Below are positions 1-7,662 of a stretch of 64,000 nt of DNA, piece after piece. Every line of letters starts with the position of its first letter. Position 1 is the stretch's first letter. The DNA comes from Pseudomonas chlororaphis (GTDB lineage: Bacteria > Pseudomonadota > Gammaproteobacteria > Pseudomonadales > Pseudomonadaceae), in contig NZ_MSCT01000009.1 of the NCBI RefSeq assembly GCF_001921865.1, forward strand, positions 62,001-126,000. The letters run 5' to 3'. The notes under the pieces are model-generated. The model saw nothing but the letters and a program-made list of their open reading frames with translations, searched no databases and was not told the origin of the DNA. A program made the position numbers and the translations under genes.

Positions 1-94
1 CGAGGATCAGCGGGTGCTCGGAGTCTTCGCGCAGCAACTGGTAGGCCGGTCGGTTGTAGAGCCCCAGTTCGGTGGATTCAGTACAGGTTTGCAT
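1..94 (-). CDS. Probable N-formylglutamate amidohydrolase, N-terminal fragment (cut by window edge)
   Basis: An ATG at 94 opens a reading frame that runs off the left edge, giving 31 residues that begin MQTCTESTELGLYNRPAYQL and end HPLIL. It overlaps the last 17 bases of the glutamine-synthetase-like gene, so it is probably the fourth gene of the same operon. The short stretch resembles the start of N-formylglutamate amidohydrolases, where a segment of this kind precedes the conserved CDHAS motif, but that motif would lie outside the window. The start and frame are seen directly; the family is an inference from 31 residues and from the nitrogen-metabolism neighbours. It could be an unrelated hydrolase. 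Confidence 0.45.
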   Translation of the reverse strand, partial: MQTCTESTELGLYNRPAYQLLREDSEHPLIL

Positions 95-1424
95 AGTGTT
101 CACAGAGCTCGGCAGGGGTCAGGTGCTCGGTCAGTTTCACTTCCTGGTGTTTGACGGCGAAATAGGTGTCCAGCAGCGGCGCTGGGATGGCGTGCAGCAG
201 TTCCGGGCAGTTGCGCAGGCAGTCCAGCGCTTGGGGCAACGAGGCCGGGAGGGCGAGGATGCCGCGTTCCTGGCGCTGCTCGGCGCTCAGGTCGTGGGGC
301 ACTTCGTCGGTGGTGGCGCGCAGCAGCAGGCCTTGCTCGATGCCCAGGCGTCCGGCGATCAGCAGCGCGGCCATGGCCAGGTGCGGCGAGGCGGTGGCGT
401 CCAGCGCGCGGAATTCCAGGTTGTACTGTGGCGCCACAGGCCTGCCGCCGATGCTCACGGTCGGGCAGATGCGCAGCGAGGCTTCGCGGTTGCGCTGGCC
501 CAGGCAGGCGTAGGAGGCGCTCCAGTGATGGGGCTGTAAACGCGCGTAGGAAATCGGCGTCGGCGCGCTGAAGGCGCAGAGCGCCGGCAGGTACTTGAGC
601 ACCCCGGCGGCCCACTGCCGGCCCAGGCGCGACAGGCCGTTGGCGCTGTGTTCGTCGTAGAGCACCGGCGCGCCGTCCAGGTCTTGCAGGCTCAGGTGCA
701 GGTGCACGCCATTGCACACCGCTTTTTCGCCGGTCTTGGGCGCGAAGCTGACGCCGTGGCCGAGCTGCCGGGCGATCTCGCGGGTGATCTCGCGCACGTT
801 CACCGCGCGGTCGGCAGCGGCCACGCCGAGGGTCGGACGGCAGGTGATTTCGTACTGGTGCTTGCCGTATTCGGGCAGGAACATTTCCGGCTCGACGCCT
901 GCGGCGCGCAAGGCCGCGAGCAGCCAGCCGCCGAAGTCCGCGCCTTGGCGTTGGGCCTGCAGGGAAAACGCCAGCCGTTCGGGCTGGACGAGGGCGTCGC
1001 GCAGGTTGAATTCGTGTTCGAAGGCGGCGTTGATCTGCAAGCCCAGGTCGCTGGCATAGCGCTGCACTTCGTTGCGCAGCAAGGTGCGCGGGCAGGCGGC
1101 CCAGGGCTGGCCATCGGTCTCGCAGAGGTCGGCGTGGATGAAGTCCAGCGGCGAGGCGCTGGCGTCCGGGCCGTTGCCGACCAGCACCCGGCTGGCCAGG
1201 TCGGGAATCAGCCGCAGGTCGCCGCGGGCGCCCCAGGGGTTGGGTTCGGCAATGCTGTCCTGCGGGGTCAGCGCGCTGTTGGCCGGCACCCAACCGCAGC
1301 CGGCGCTGGCGTAGCTGTCCAGTTCGTCGCTAGGGAACGAGCGGCCGCGGCTGACGCCGATCAGGTCGGTGGTGAGCAGGGTGGTCATGGCCACCGGCCG
1401 CAGCGCCTGGGTGTCCCGGCTCAT
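78..1424 (-). CDS. Glutamine synthetase family protein (amide or gamma-glutamyl ligase type)
   Basis: About 448 residues with the class I/III glutamine synthetase fold: an N-terminal beta-grasp-like part and a C-terminal ATP-grasp-like catalytic part containing the NGVHLHLSL segment (the family NG-x-H-x-H motif) and the RICPTVSIGG / NLEFRALDATASPHLAMA region near the end. Proteins of this branch (PuuA/GlnT-like) often glutamylate amines or make other amides rather than serving primary ammonia assimilation. The start at 1424 overlaps the stop of the upstream hydrolase gene by four bases (ATGA), indicating translational coupling; a second Met at 1388 is possible. It is the third gene of the RpiR operon. 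The real substrate cannot be read from the sequence. Confidence 0.85.
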   Translation of the reverse strand: MSRDTQALRPVAMTTLLTTDLIGVSRGRSFPSDELDSYASAGCGWVPANSALTPQDSIAEPNPWGARGDLRLIPDLASRVLVGNGPDASASPLDFIHADLCETDGQPWAACPRTLLRNEVQRYASDLGLQINAAFEHEFNLRDALVQPERLAFSLQAQRQGADFGGWLLAALRAAGVEPEMFLPEYGKHQYEITCRPTLGVAAADRAVNVREITREIARQLGHGVSFAPKTGEKAVCNGVHLHLSLQDLDGAPVLYDEHSANGLSRLGRQWAAGVLKYLPALCAFSAPTPISYARLQPHHWSASYACLGQRNREASLRICPTVSIGGRPVAPQYNLEFRALDATASPHLAMAALLIAGRLGIEQGLLLRATTDEVPHDLSAEQRQERGILALPASLPQALDCLRNCPELLHAIPAPLLDTYFAVKHQEVKLTEHLTPAELCEHYANLY

Positions 1425-2065
1425 GCCTGCATCTCCCGCAGGCGGTCGAGCACGGTCCGGGTGTCGGTGATCCAGCAGTAGCCCTTGATCGCGTTCAGGC
1501 AGGCCTGGTGGCGGGCGTCGGTGTAGGTGGCGCAGGCGTCTTCCACCAGGGTCACCAGGTAACCGCGGTCGGCGGCGTCGCGCACCGCCATGTCGACGCA
1601 CTGGTCGGTGACGATGCCGGCGACGATCAGGTGGCGGGTCTGCAGGTTGCGCAGCACGTAGTCGATGTTGGTCGAGTTGAAGACCCCGGAGGAGGTCTTG
1701 GGCAGGACGATTTCGTTCTCCCGCGCCGTCAGTTCGTCGATGATCGCCGCCTGCGGGCTGCCCTTGGGCAGGTGCATGTCCGACAGCTTGTGGTCCAGCG
1801 AGCGGTCGCGGCCGTCGGCGGTCAGGCTTTCGATCAGGGTGTGCAGCACGTTCTGCCGCGCCTCGCGCACGGCCGCCAGGAGTTTCTGCTGGTTGGGAAT
1901 CACCTGCTCGCGGGTACGCTGGAGGAAGTACGCGGCGTCCGGGCCCTGCAAATGCGGGTCGAGTTGCGGGTCGAGCCAGGCCCGTTGCATGTCCACCAGC
2001 AGCAGCGCGGTGTGGTCCAGGGCGAACGGCAGGTCGCGGGGCGAGTGATGAGGCAGGCTGAACAT
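1421..2065 (-). CDS. Isochorismatase-family cysteine hydrolase
   Basis: 214 residues with the cysteine-hydrolase catalytic triad in place: Asp25 in LLLVDMQRAW, Lys123 in VLPKTSSGVF and the nucleophile Cys156 in GIVTDQCVDMAVRDA. The family cleaves amides, carbamoyl compounds or vinyl ethers (nicotinamidase, ureidoacrylate amidohydrolase, isochorismatase). The ATG at 2065 lies only two bases after the RpiR gene and the stop overlaps the next gene, so the three are co-transcribed. A hydrolase next to a glutamine-synthetase-like ligase and a putative formylglutamate deformylase suggests release of an amine or carbamoyl group from a nitrogenous substrate. That pathway assignment is inference; the triad is seen directly. 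Confidence 0.88.
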   Translation of the reverse strand: MFSLPHHSPRDLPFALDHTALLLVDMQRAWLDPQLDPHLQGPDAAYFLQRTREQVIPNQQKLLAAVREARQNVLHTLIESLTADGRDRSLDHKLSDMHLPKGSPQAAIIDELTARENEIVLPKTSSGVFNSTNIDYVLRNLQTRHLIVAGIVTDQCVDMAVRDAADRGYLVTLVEDACATYTDARHQACLNAIKGYCWITDTRTVLDRLREMQA

Positions 2066-2067
2066 CC

Positions 2068-2922
2068 TTATTTGTCCTCCAGCAGGTGAGTGGCGAATTC
2101 GTGACGCAGGGCGTCGATGCCCTCCAGCCGACGATCCAGGTCGGTGCTGCGCCGGGTCAGGCTGGCGATCAACGCCTCGACCTGGGCCAGAGCCGGCACC
2201 AGGGTGTCGAAGGCCGAGGCCGACTCCACCGGGGCGCTGATGATCAGGTCCGCCAGTTCCCGCAGGGGCGAGGCGTAGATGTCGGTGAACAGCACCACCC
2301 GCGCGTGCCGTGCCTTGGCCGCGGTGGCCACGCGCAGGGCCTGGGCCTGGTAGCGGCGGTAGTCGAACAGCAGGACCAGGTCCTGGCGCTGCACGTCGTA
2401 CAGGCGGTCCGGCAACTGGCTGTTGTCTTCCAGGGCGAAGCAACCGGTGCGCAGCAGGCGCAGGTGATTGAGCAGGTAGCTGGCGAGGAAGCTGCTGAAG
2501 CGCCCGCCGTAGCAATACAGCTGATGCCGGCTGTCCAGCAGCCAGTCGACCAGGATCCGTACGTCTTCGGGCTGGGTCAGCGCCTGGGTCTGTTCCAGGC
2601 TGCGCAGGCTGCCTTGCAGGTAATGGTGCCAGGCGTCGTCCTGGTGGGCGTGGGCCCGCGGCTGCAACAGGGTGCTGGGCGAACGCAGGCGGTCGTCCAT
2701 GTCGCTGAGCAGCGCTTCCTGGAATTCGCCGTAGCCGCCGAAGCCGAGTTTCTTCACCAGGCGCACGATGGTCGGGTCGCTGACGCCGGCGTGTTCGGCC
2801 AGCCGCGACATGGGCCCCAGGCCGTTGCGCGGGTAATGGTCGAGCAGGGCGCGCACCACCTTGCGCTCCGCGGGCGTGAGGTCGAGGGCCGGGTCGGTGA
2901 TCTGGTCTCTGAGGGACGGCAT
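2068..2922 (-). CDS. MurR/RpiR-family transcriptional regulator
   Basis: 284 residues. The N-terminal part (about 1-80) is an RpiR helix-turn-helix, with LTPAERKVVRALL and the recognition stretch VSDPTIVRLVKKLGFGGYGEFQ. The rest (about 120-260) is a SIS-type sugar-isomerase fold that normally senses a phosphosugar or other small ligand. It is the promoter-proximal gene of the operon and probably controls it. A TGTA-N8-TACA inverted repeat at 2981-2996, upstream of its start, fits the operator shape common in this family. Members act as repressors or activators; which applies here cannot be told. Confidence 0.9.
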   Translation of the reverse strand: MPSLRDQITDPALDLTPAERKVVRALLDHYPRNGLGPMSRLAEHAGVSDPTIVRLVKKLGFGGYGEFQEALLSDMDDRLRSPSTLLQPRAHAHQDDAWHHYLQGSLRSLEQTQALTQPEDVRILVDWLLDSRHQLYCYGGRFSSFLASYLLNHLRLLRTGCFALEDNSQLPDRLYDVQRQDLVLLFDYRRYQAQALRVATAAKARHARVVLFTDIYASPLRELADLIISAPVESASAFDTLVPALAQVEALIASLTRRSTDLDRRLEGIDALRHEFATHLLEDK

Positions 2923-2980
2923 GGAGCGCCTTCGCTAGGGAATGTCGTTTTTGTTTCACTGAAAGTAAAAACAGTATTTA

Positions 2981-2996
2981 TGTAATTTACGCTACA
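2981..2996. promoter_or_regulatory. Candidate RpiR operator (TGTA-N8-TACA)
   Basis: An inverted repeat TGTA...TACA lies in the AT-rich gap upstream of the RpiR gene, about 60 bases before its ATG at 2922. RpiR-family proteins such as HexR bind TGTA...TACA palindromes, usually with 7 central bases; here there are 8. The repeat is seen directly; the binding protein is inferred from position. Confidence 0.4.
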
Positions 2997-3091
2997 TGTC
3001 TAGCGAAAAAAGCACTCGGCCAGCGAATGCCCTGGAATGGCGCATGGAAGCCGGCGTTCACTGGGTGTTTGCGGCTTTTCGGCGCAAGGAA

Positions 3092-3958
3092 TCAGCGTGC
3101 CAGGGTGCCGCGAAAGGCCGCGCTGAGGGCGCGCAGGGTGGTGTCGGAACGGGCGTCGGTGGGGCGGGCGTGGAGGACGATTTCGCTCACCGGCAAGGCG
3201 GGCAGGCCAAGCCGTTCGCCGACCTCGACCGCGTCGGCCGGCGCCACCCGCTGGGCCAGCGCCGCGACGCCGAGCCCGGCGCTGACCGCCGCGCCGACGG
3301 CCATGACCCCGCCGCCGACGAACACTTCGGTCCAGGGGATGCCGGCTGCGTCCAGCACCCGCACGGCAAGCTGGCGCACGCCGCAGGGCGCGGCCATGGT
3401 CGCCAGGCGCAGCGGGGCGTCCGGGGCCTGTTGCCAGGCCGGCGCGGCGAACCAGCCGAAGCGCTCGGCCACCAGCACTTCGCCGTCCTGGCGCAGGCCC
3501 TCGTTGCGCACGATGACCGCGTCCAGCTCATCGCGGTCGAAGGCCGCCGTCAGTTCCCGGGACGAGGCGATGCGGACTTCGATCACCAATAGCGGGTCGT
3601 AGGTGGCGATCCGGCTCAGCAGCTGCGGCAGTTCGGGGCCGGCCACATGATCGCTGATACCGATCACCAGGCGCCGCGCCGGCGCGCCCGGCAGGTCGCC
3701 CAGGGCCCGCTCGTGGGCGCGCAGCAGGTCGCGGGCGGCCGGCATGAACTGCTCGCCCACCGGCGTCAGGCGCACATGCCGCGGGGTGCGCTCCAGCAGG
3801 CGATAGCCGAGGCGTTCCTCCAGGCGCTTGAGCTTGAGGCTGATGGCCGCCTGGGACGTGTCCAGCGCCTGGGCGGCGCGGGTAAAACTGCCGAAGTCGG
3901 CGATCAGCACGAAGGCGTGCACGGTGTCGATGTCCAGCGGCCTGAGGGGTTCTGTCAT
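3092..3958 (-). CDS. LysR-family transcriptional regulator
   Basis: 288 residues with the LysR layout: a winged helix-turn-helix at about 10-68 (FVLIADFGSFTRAAQALDTS, QAAISLKLKRLEERLG, RTPRHVRLTPVGEQF) followed by a periplasmic-binding-protein-like effector domain. It is transcribed away from the DUF4865 gene at 4053 with only 94 bases between the starts, the usual arrangement for a LysR protein controlling its divergent neighbour. The gap is AT-rich (about 3960-4010), as expected for overlapping promoters. The ligand is unknown. The same LysR-DUF4865 pairing is common in pseudomonads and other proteobacteria. Confidence 0.92.
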   Translation of the reverse strand: MTEPLRPLDIDTVHAFVLIADFGSFTRAAQALDTSQAAISLKLKRLEERLGYRLLERTPRHVRLTPVGEQFMPAARDLLRAHERALGDLPGAPARRLVIGISDHVAGPELPQLLSRIATYDPLLVIEVRIASSRELTAAFDRDELDAVIVRNEGLRQDGEVLVAERFGWFAAPAWQQAPDAPLRLATMAAPCGVRQLAVRVLDAAGIPWTEVFVGGGVMAVGAAVSAGLGVAALAQRVAPADAVEVGERLGLPALPVSEIVLHARPTDARSDTTLRALSAAFRGTLAR

Positions 3959-4052
3959 ATCGAGTGCTTATCACAGATATATTTATTGATATCTTGTTGT
4001 AATTGTTCGGTATGCGCAAGCTGGCAACACTTTCCCGCACCGGAGCACTGCC

Positions 4053-4616
4053 ATGTTAGCCAAACAGTATTCGCACCGCCTGCCCGCCGATTACGACATG
4101 GGCGTCATTCGCCACCGCGCCAGGGACCGCGGCCCCTTGTGGGACGAGGTCGACGGCCTGCTGTTCAAGGTGTTCGCCGGGCAGGAGCGCGGCGTGCACG
4201 GCGCGCGGCACAACCTGTATGCCTCGATCTACCTCTGGGCCGACCCGGCGGGCGCCGCGCGTTTTCTCATGGGCAGCGGCTTCGACAGCGTGATCGACTC
4301 CTTCGGCCGGCCGCAGATCGAATCCTGGTTGCCCCTGGACTGGCGTCGCGGCCCCAGCGATCGGGCGCGGACCCTGTACCGCGAGCGCCTGGCCATCGAC
4401 CCGCAGGCGGACCGCGCTGCGCTGCTGGCCGAACAGGTCGAACACAACCGGCGGCTTGCCGACGACCCGGACACCTTCGCCGTGTTCGTCGCCCTCGACC
4501 TGCAAGCCTGGGAACTGGTGCGGTTCACCCTGTCGACCGGCGTGCCCGACAGCGCGCGCGGCGCCGAACGCTACGAAGTGCTGTACCTGGCCCGCCCCGG
4601 CATCCCATTCCTGTAG
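4053..4616 (+). CDS. DUF4865 family protein
   Basis: 187 residues beginning MLAKQYSHRLPADYDMGVIR, the characteristic start of DUF4865 proteins. The ATG is preceded by GGAG at a good distance. The sequence is soluble with no signal peptide or membrane segment and is rich in Arg and aromatic residues (IYLWADPAGAARFLMG, SFGRPQIESWLPL). The length is typical for the family. Function is unknown; these proteins are nearly always found beside a LysR regulator, as here, which suggests expression in response to a small molecule. They resemble alpha/beta ferredoxin-like monooxygenase or stress proteins in size, but I see nothing that settles this. Confidence 0.85.
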   Translation: MLAKQYSHRLPADYDMGVIRHRARDRGPLWDEVDGLLFKVFAGQERGVHGARHNLYASIYLWADPAGAARFLMGSGFDSVIDSFGRPQIESWLPLDWRRGPSDRARTLYRERLAIDPQADRAALLAEQVEHNRRLADDPDTFAVFVALDLQAWELVRFTLSTGVPDSARGAERYEVLYLARPGIPFL

Positions 4617-4641
4617 GCGCGAGCTTGCCCGCGATAGCGAT
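4611..4641. repeat. REP-type palindromic element
   Basis: A single variant copy of the Pseudomonas repeat (GTAGGCGCGAGCTTGCCCGCGATAG) immediately after the DUF4865 stop. It can fold into a short hairpin and may protect or end the transcript. Confidence 0.7.
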
Positions 4642-4778
4642 CTACCTGCCACATCCCTGGCCCGGACCGCCACGCGATTGTCCGGGCCGCTGGCATTCGG
4701 TTAGGAATCTGGCGGCGACAAATGATAAAAACCCAGCCACATTCAGCACTGCGTCCATTCACCACCGAGAGATTCCCC

Positions 4779-5342
4779 GTGCAGGCCACCCGCTTGACCC
4801 TGATCTGCCATGCCCGCACCGTCGCCTGGAAACGGGCGCGGTTCCCCCTGGACGAACCGCTGGAAATGGACTGGCAGGCACTCGCCGGTTCGCGGGCCGG
4901 CGCGTTCGAACGGGCGCCGCGGCTGCTGTGCGGGCCGGAGTTGCGAACGCGGCAGACCGCAGCCCTGTATGGCGCCGCGGTGGAAAGCGTGGCGGCCCTG
5001 CGCGACTGTGACCTGGGCCGCTGGCAGGGCCTGGGCCTCGACGCGTTGCAACAGGAGCAGCCCGAGGCCCTGCACGCCTGGCTGGCCGACAGCCACAGCG
5101 CGCCCCATGGCGGCGAGTCGGTGGCGCAGCTGTGCCAGCGCGTCGCCGCCTGGCTCGAGGCGCTGAGGGAACAACCGGGGCATGTGCTGGCGGTGACCCA
5201 CCCGCTGGTGATCCGCGCGGCGCTGGTGCATGCCATGCAGTGCCCGTTGGCCAGTTTCAACCACATCGATATCGAACCGCTGGCCCAGGTCGAGCTGCGC
5301 TTCAACGGGCGCTGGCGCTTGCGCCTGGAGCCGCGCGATTAG
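4779..5342 (+). CDS. Histidine phosphatase family protein (CobC-like)
   Basis: About 187 residues of the phosphoglycerate-mutase-like superfamily. The active-site segment LTLICHARTV is a variant of the usual LxLxRHG/A motif, with Cys where the Arg before His normally sits; the second His is in LAVTHPLVIRAA. GTG at 4779 is chosen because GAGAG stands 8-9 bases before it and because family members begin just before this motif; ATG at 4722 would add 19 unlikely residues. It lies 161 bases upstream of cobF, and cobalamin alpha-ribazole phosphatases (CobC) belong to this family, so a role in B12 synthesis is plausible. The ICHA variant of the RHG motif is unusual and may change activity. Confidence 0.75.
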   Translation: MQATRLTLICHARTVAWKRARFPLDEPLEMDWQALAGSRAGAFERAPRLLCGPELRTRQTAALYGAAVESVAALRDCDLGRWQGLGLDALQQEQPEALHAWLADSHSAPHGGESVAQLCQRVAAWLEALREQPGHVLAVTHPLVIRAALVHAMQCPLASFNHIDIEPLAQVELRFNGRWRLRLEPRD

Positions 5343-5358
5343 CGGGGTGGGCGGGTTT

Positions 5359-5430
5359 TTTTCGCGAGCCAGCTCGCTCCTCCAGGGTTGGCGCAATCAT
5401 GGTAGGAGCGAGTTCGCTCGCGATAGGCCG
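5359..5430. repeat. Inverted pair of REP elements
   Basis: CGCGAGCCAGCTCGCTCCT at the left and GTAGGAGCGAGTTCGCTCGCG at the right are inverted copies of the same repeat about 30 bases apart, filling the gap between the phosphatase gene and cobF. The pair could form a long hairpin. Confidence 0.8.
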
Positions 5431-5503
5431 CAGGCCGTCCTGTGACGCGCGACCACAACCCAGCCATACTCCATCCCCCGAGCAGCCCCCGAGATCCGCT
5501 TCC

Positions 5504-6268
5504 ATGAAAACCCTCCTGATCATCGGCATCGGCGCCGGCAACCCCGACTACATCACGATGCAGGCGGTCAAGGCGCTCAATCGCAGCGACGTGTTCTTCC
5601 TGATGGACAAGGGCCAGAGCAAGGACGCGCTGATCGACCTGCGCCGGGAGATCTGCGAACGCTACATCGAGCGGCCCGGCTACCGTTTCGTCGAAGCGCA
5701 GAGCCCCGAGCGGCGGCGCGGCGCCGAGGTGGATTACCGGGCCAGCGTCGCCGAGTTGAACCGCGACAAGCAGCGCACCTTCGAGCGCCTGATCGACGAG
5801 GAACTGGCGGAGGGCGAAACCGGGGCGTTCCTGGCCTGGGGCGATCCGGCGCTGTACGACAGCACCATTCGCATTCTGCAGGCGATCCTGGCCGAGGGCC
5901 GTTGCGCGTTCGAGTTCGAGGTGATCCCCGGCATCACCAGCGTCCAGGCCCTGGCGGCGCAGCACAAGGTGCCGTTGAACCGCATCGGCCGCTCGGTGGA
6001 GATCACCACCGGGCGCCGGCTGGCGGCGGGGCAGGTGAGCGACGCCGACAGCCTGGTGGTGATGCTCGACGCCGAGGACTCCTATCGCCAGGTGGCGGAC
6101 CAGGGCCTCGATATCTATTGGGGGGCCTACCTCGGCACGCCGGAGGAAATCCTGATCGCCGGCAAGCTGGCGGACGTCGCCGACGAGATCGAGCGGGTAC
6201 GCAAGGACGCGCGCCAGGCCAACGGTTGGATCATGGACACTTATCTGCTGCGTAAACCGCAGGAGTGA
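5504..6268 (+). CDS. cobF: Precorrin-6A synthase (deacetylating), CobF
   Basis: 254 residues of the tetrapyrrole methylase (SAM-dependent corrin methyltransferase) family. CobF methylates precorrin-5 at C-1 and releases the C-20/C-2 derived acetate, giving precorrin-6A in the aerobic B12 pathway. Visible features are the N-terminal GIGAGNPDYITMQAVKAL (the GxGxGxxxxLT-like SAM loop), LAWGDPALYDSTIRIL, and FEVIPGITSVQALAAQH, the family's conserved PGI-S segment. Length fits CobF (about 250). The ATG at 5504 follows the REP pair. It stands apart from other cob genes here except for the CobC-like phosphatase upstream. Confidence 0.95.
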   Translation: MKTLLIIGIGAGNPDYITMQAVKALNRSDVFFLMDKGQSKDALIDLRREICERYIERPGYRFVEAQSPERRRGAEVDYRASVAELNRDKQRTFERLIDEELAEGETGAFLAWGDPALYDSTIRILQAILAEGRCAFEFEVIPGITSVQALAAQHKVPLNRIGRSVEITTGRRLAAGQVSDADSLVVMLDAEDSYRQVADQGLDIYWGAYLGTPEEILIAGKLADVADEIERVRKDARQANGWIMDTYLLRKPQE

Positions 6269-6726
6269 CGGCGCCCCGCAGGAGTGAGGCGTGCCGGGTT
6301 TAGCTGAAATACCGTGTTGCCTGATGGGGCGGCCGCTGCGCGCCCGTGCGCAGCCTCGCTGGCGCTCGACAGCGGCTACAGGCTGGCGTCGTGCGCGGGT
6401 AGCCGCTGCCGAGCCTGCGAGGCTGCGTACGAGGTGGGCGGCATTCCGACGCAGTCCTCGCAAAACCGGCGTGCCGGATCGACCTGAAACACCGCGGTGC
6501 AGGCATCGAAGCCCGGAAAAATGCCGGGATCGAGGGCATTGTCCAGGGGCCTCGCACCCCCGTGGGGCAGGGTGGTCGATGCCTGGATTTCTCGGTGTTT
6601 TTTCTATAAGTATTTGTCGCATAAACACAATTTGCATCCCGGACGCCGCTCTAGACTGCTGGCCACTTCGATTTCCCCCAATCGAACCTTTCTGCCAATA
6701 AAAGCCTCCGTCTACGGGAGTTATAA
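6269..6726. other. 458-base intergenic stretch with a long palindromic repeat
   Basis: No gene is supported. About 6333-6455 holds the second Pseudomonas repeat family (see the repeat entry). From about 6590 to 6726 the DNA turns AT-richer and presumably carries the promoter of the binding-protein gene; GGGAG stands just before its ATG. Short frames through this stretch look like noise. Confidence 0.6.
6333..6455. repeat. GTAGCCGCTGCC-type intergenic repeat
   Basis: Imperfect inverted copies of GCCGCTG...CAGCGGCTACAG and GGTAGCCGCTGCCGAGCCTG, followed by GGCGGCATTCCGACGCAG. The same combination occurs in inverted orientation at 20333-20448, so this is a repeated intergenic element and not a local accident. 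Confidence 0.7.
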
Positions 6727-7506
6727 ATGAAGAAGCTTGTGCTGTTCGGTGCCCTGGCACTGTCCATGTTGTCCCTGACCGCCGTGGCTGACGATGCCAA
6801 GCCGATCCGCATCGGTATCGAAGCCGGCTACCCACCGTTTTCGATGAAGACCCCCGACGGCAAGCTCACCGGTTTCGACGTGGATATCGGCGATGCCTTG
6901 TGCGAGCAGATGAACGTCAAGTGCACCTGGGTCGAGCAGGAGTTCGACGGCCTGATCCCGGCGCTGAAAGTGCGCAAGATCGACGCCATCCTGTCGTCCA
7001 TGACCATCACCGACGACCGCAAGAAGAACGTCGACTTCACCATCAAGTACTACCACACCCCGGCGCGCTTCGTGATGAAGGAAGGCACCGAGGTCAAGGA
7101 CCCGCTGACCGAACTCAAGGGCAAGAAAGTCGGGGTGCTGCGCGCCAGTACCCATGACCGTTTCGCCACTGAAGTGCTGGTCCCGGCCGGGATCAACCTG
7201 GTGCGCTACGGTTCGCAGCAGGAAGCCAACCTGGACATGGTCTCCGGTCGCGTCGACGCGCTGTTGGCCGACTCGGTCAACCTCGATGACGGTTTCCTGA
7301 AAACCGACGCCGGCAAGGGCTTCGCCTTCGTCGGCCCCGAGTACAACGATCCGAAATACTTCGGTGGCGGCGCCGGCATCGCCGTGCGCAAGGGCGATAC
7401 CGCCCTGGCCGAGAAATTCAATACCGCCATCACCGAGATCCGCGCCAACGGCAAGTACAAGGCCGTGCAGGACAAGTACTTCAAGTTCGACGTCTACGGC
7501 GAGTAA
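6727..7506 (+). CDS. Cationic amino-acid ABC transporter substrate-binding protein (AotJ/ArgT-like)
   Basis: 259 residues: a signal peptide ([21 protein letters not shown], cleavage near 21) and a family 3 solute-binding fold with [56 protein letters not shown] and the C-terminal [19 protein letters not shown]. It is close to the arginine/ornithine binding protein AotJ and to ArgT/HisJ, so it probably delivers arginine, ornithine, lysine or histidine to an inner-membrane ABC permease. No permease or ATPase gene follows; a strong terminator comes 13 bases after the stop. The protein must therefore share a permease encoded elsewhere. Exact ligand unknown. Confidence 0.93.
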   Translation: MKKLVLFGALALSMLSLTAVADDAKPIRIGIEAGYPPFSMKTPDGKLTGFDVDIGDALCEQMNVKCTWVEQEFDGLIPALKVRKIDAILSSMTITDDRKKNVDFTIKYYHTPARFVMKEGTEVKDPLTELKGKKVGVLRASTHDRFATEVLVPAGINLVRYGSQQEANLDMVSGRVDALLADSVNLDDGFLKTDAGKGFAFVGPEYNDPKYFGGGAGIAVRKGDTALAEKFNTAITEIRANGKYKAVQDKYFKFDVYGE

Positions 7507-7518
7507 TTCGCCGGGTTG

Positions 7519-7556
7519 AAAAAGGCGGCTGGCGTTAACGCGCAGCCGCCTTTTTT
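7519..7556 (+). terminator. Rho-independent terminator after the binding-protein gene
   Basis: AAAAAGGCGGCTG and CAGCCGCCTTTTTT form a perfect stem of about 13 bp around an 11-base loop, with a run of six T. It is placed 13 bases after the stop codon at 7506. Confidence 0.92.
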
Positions 7557-7662
7557 GTGGGCGCCATTCGACACGGCTCCTACAGGGGAGGCCGTCTTCC
7601 AATGGCCCGGTAAATGCCTCAGTCTACGACCCCCGCCGCACTCCAATTTTCCGGAGCCTTTC

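Noticed and set aside
4660..4778. Cobalamin riboswitch upstream of the CobC-like gene and cobF
   Set aside because: No B12-box-like sequence or extended leader was found; the gap is short and holds a REP copy.
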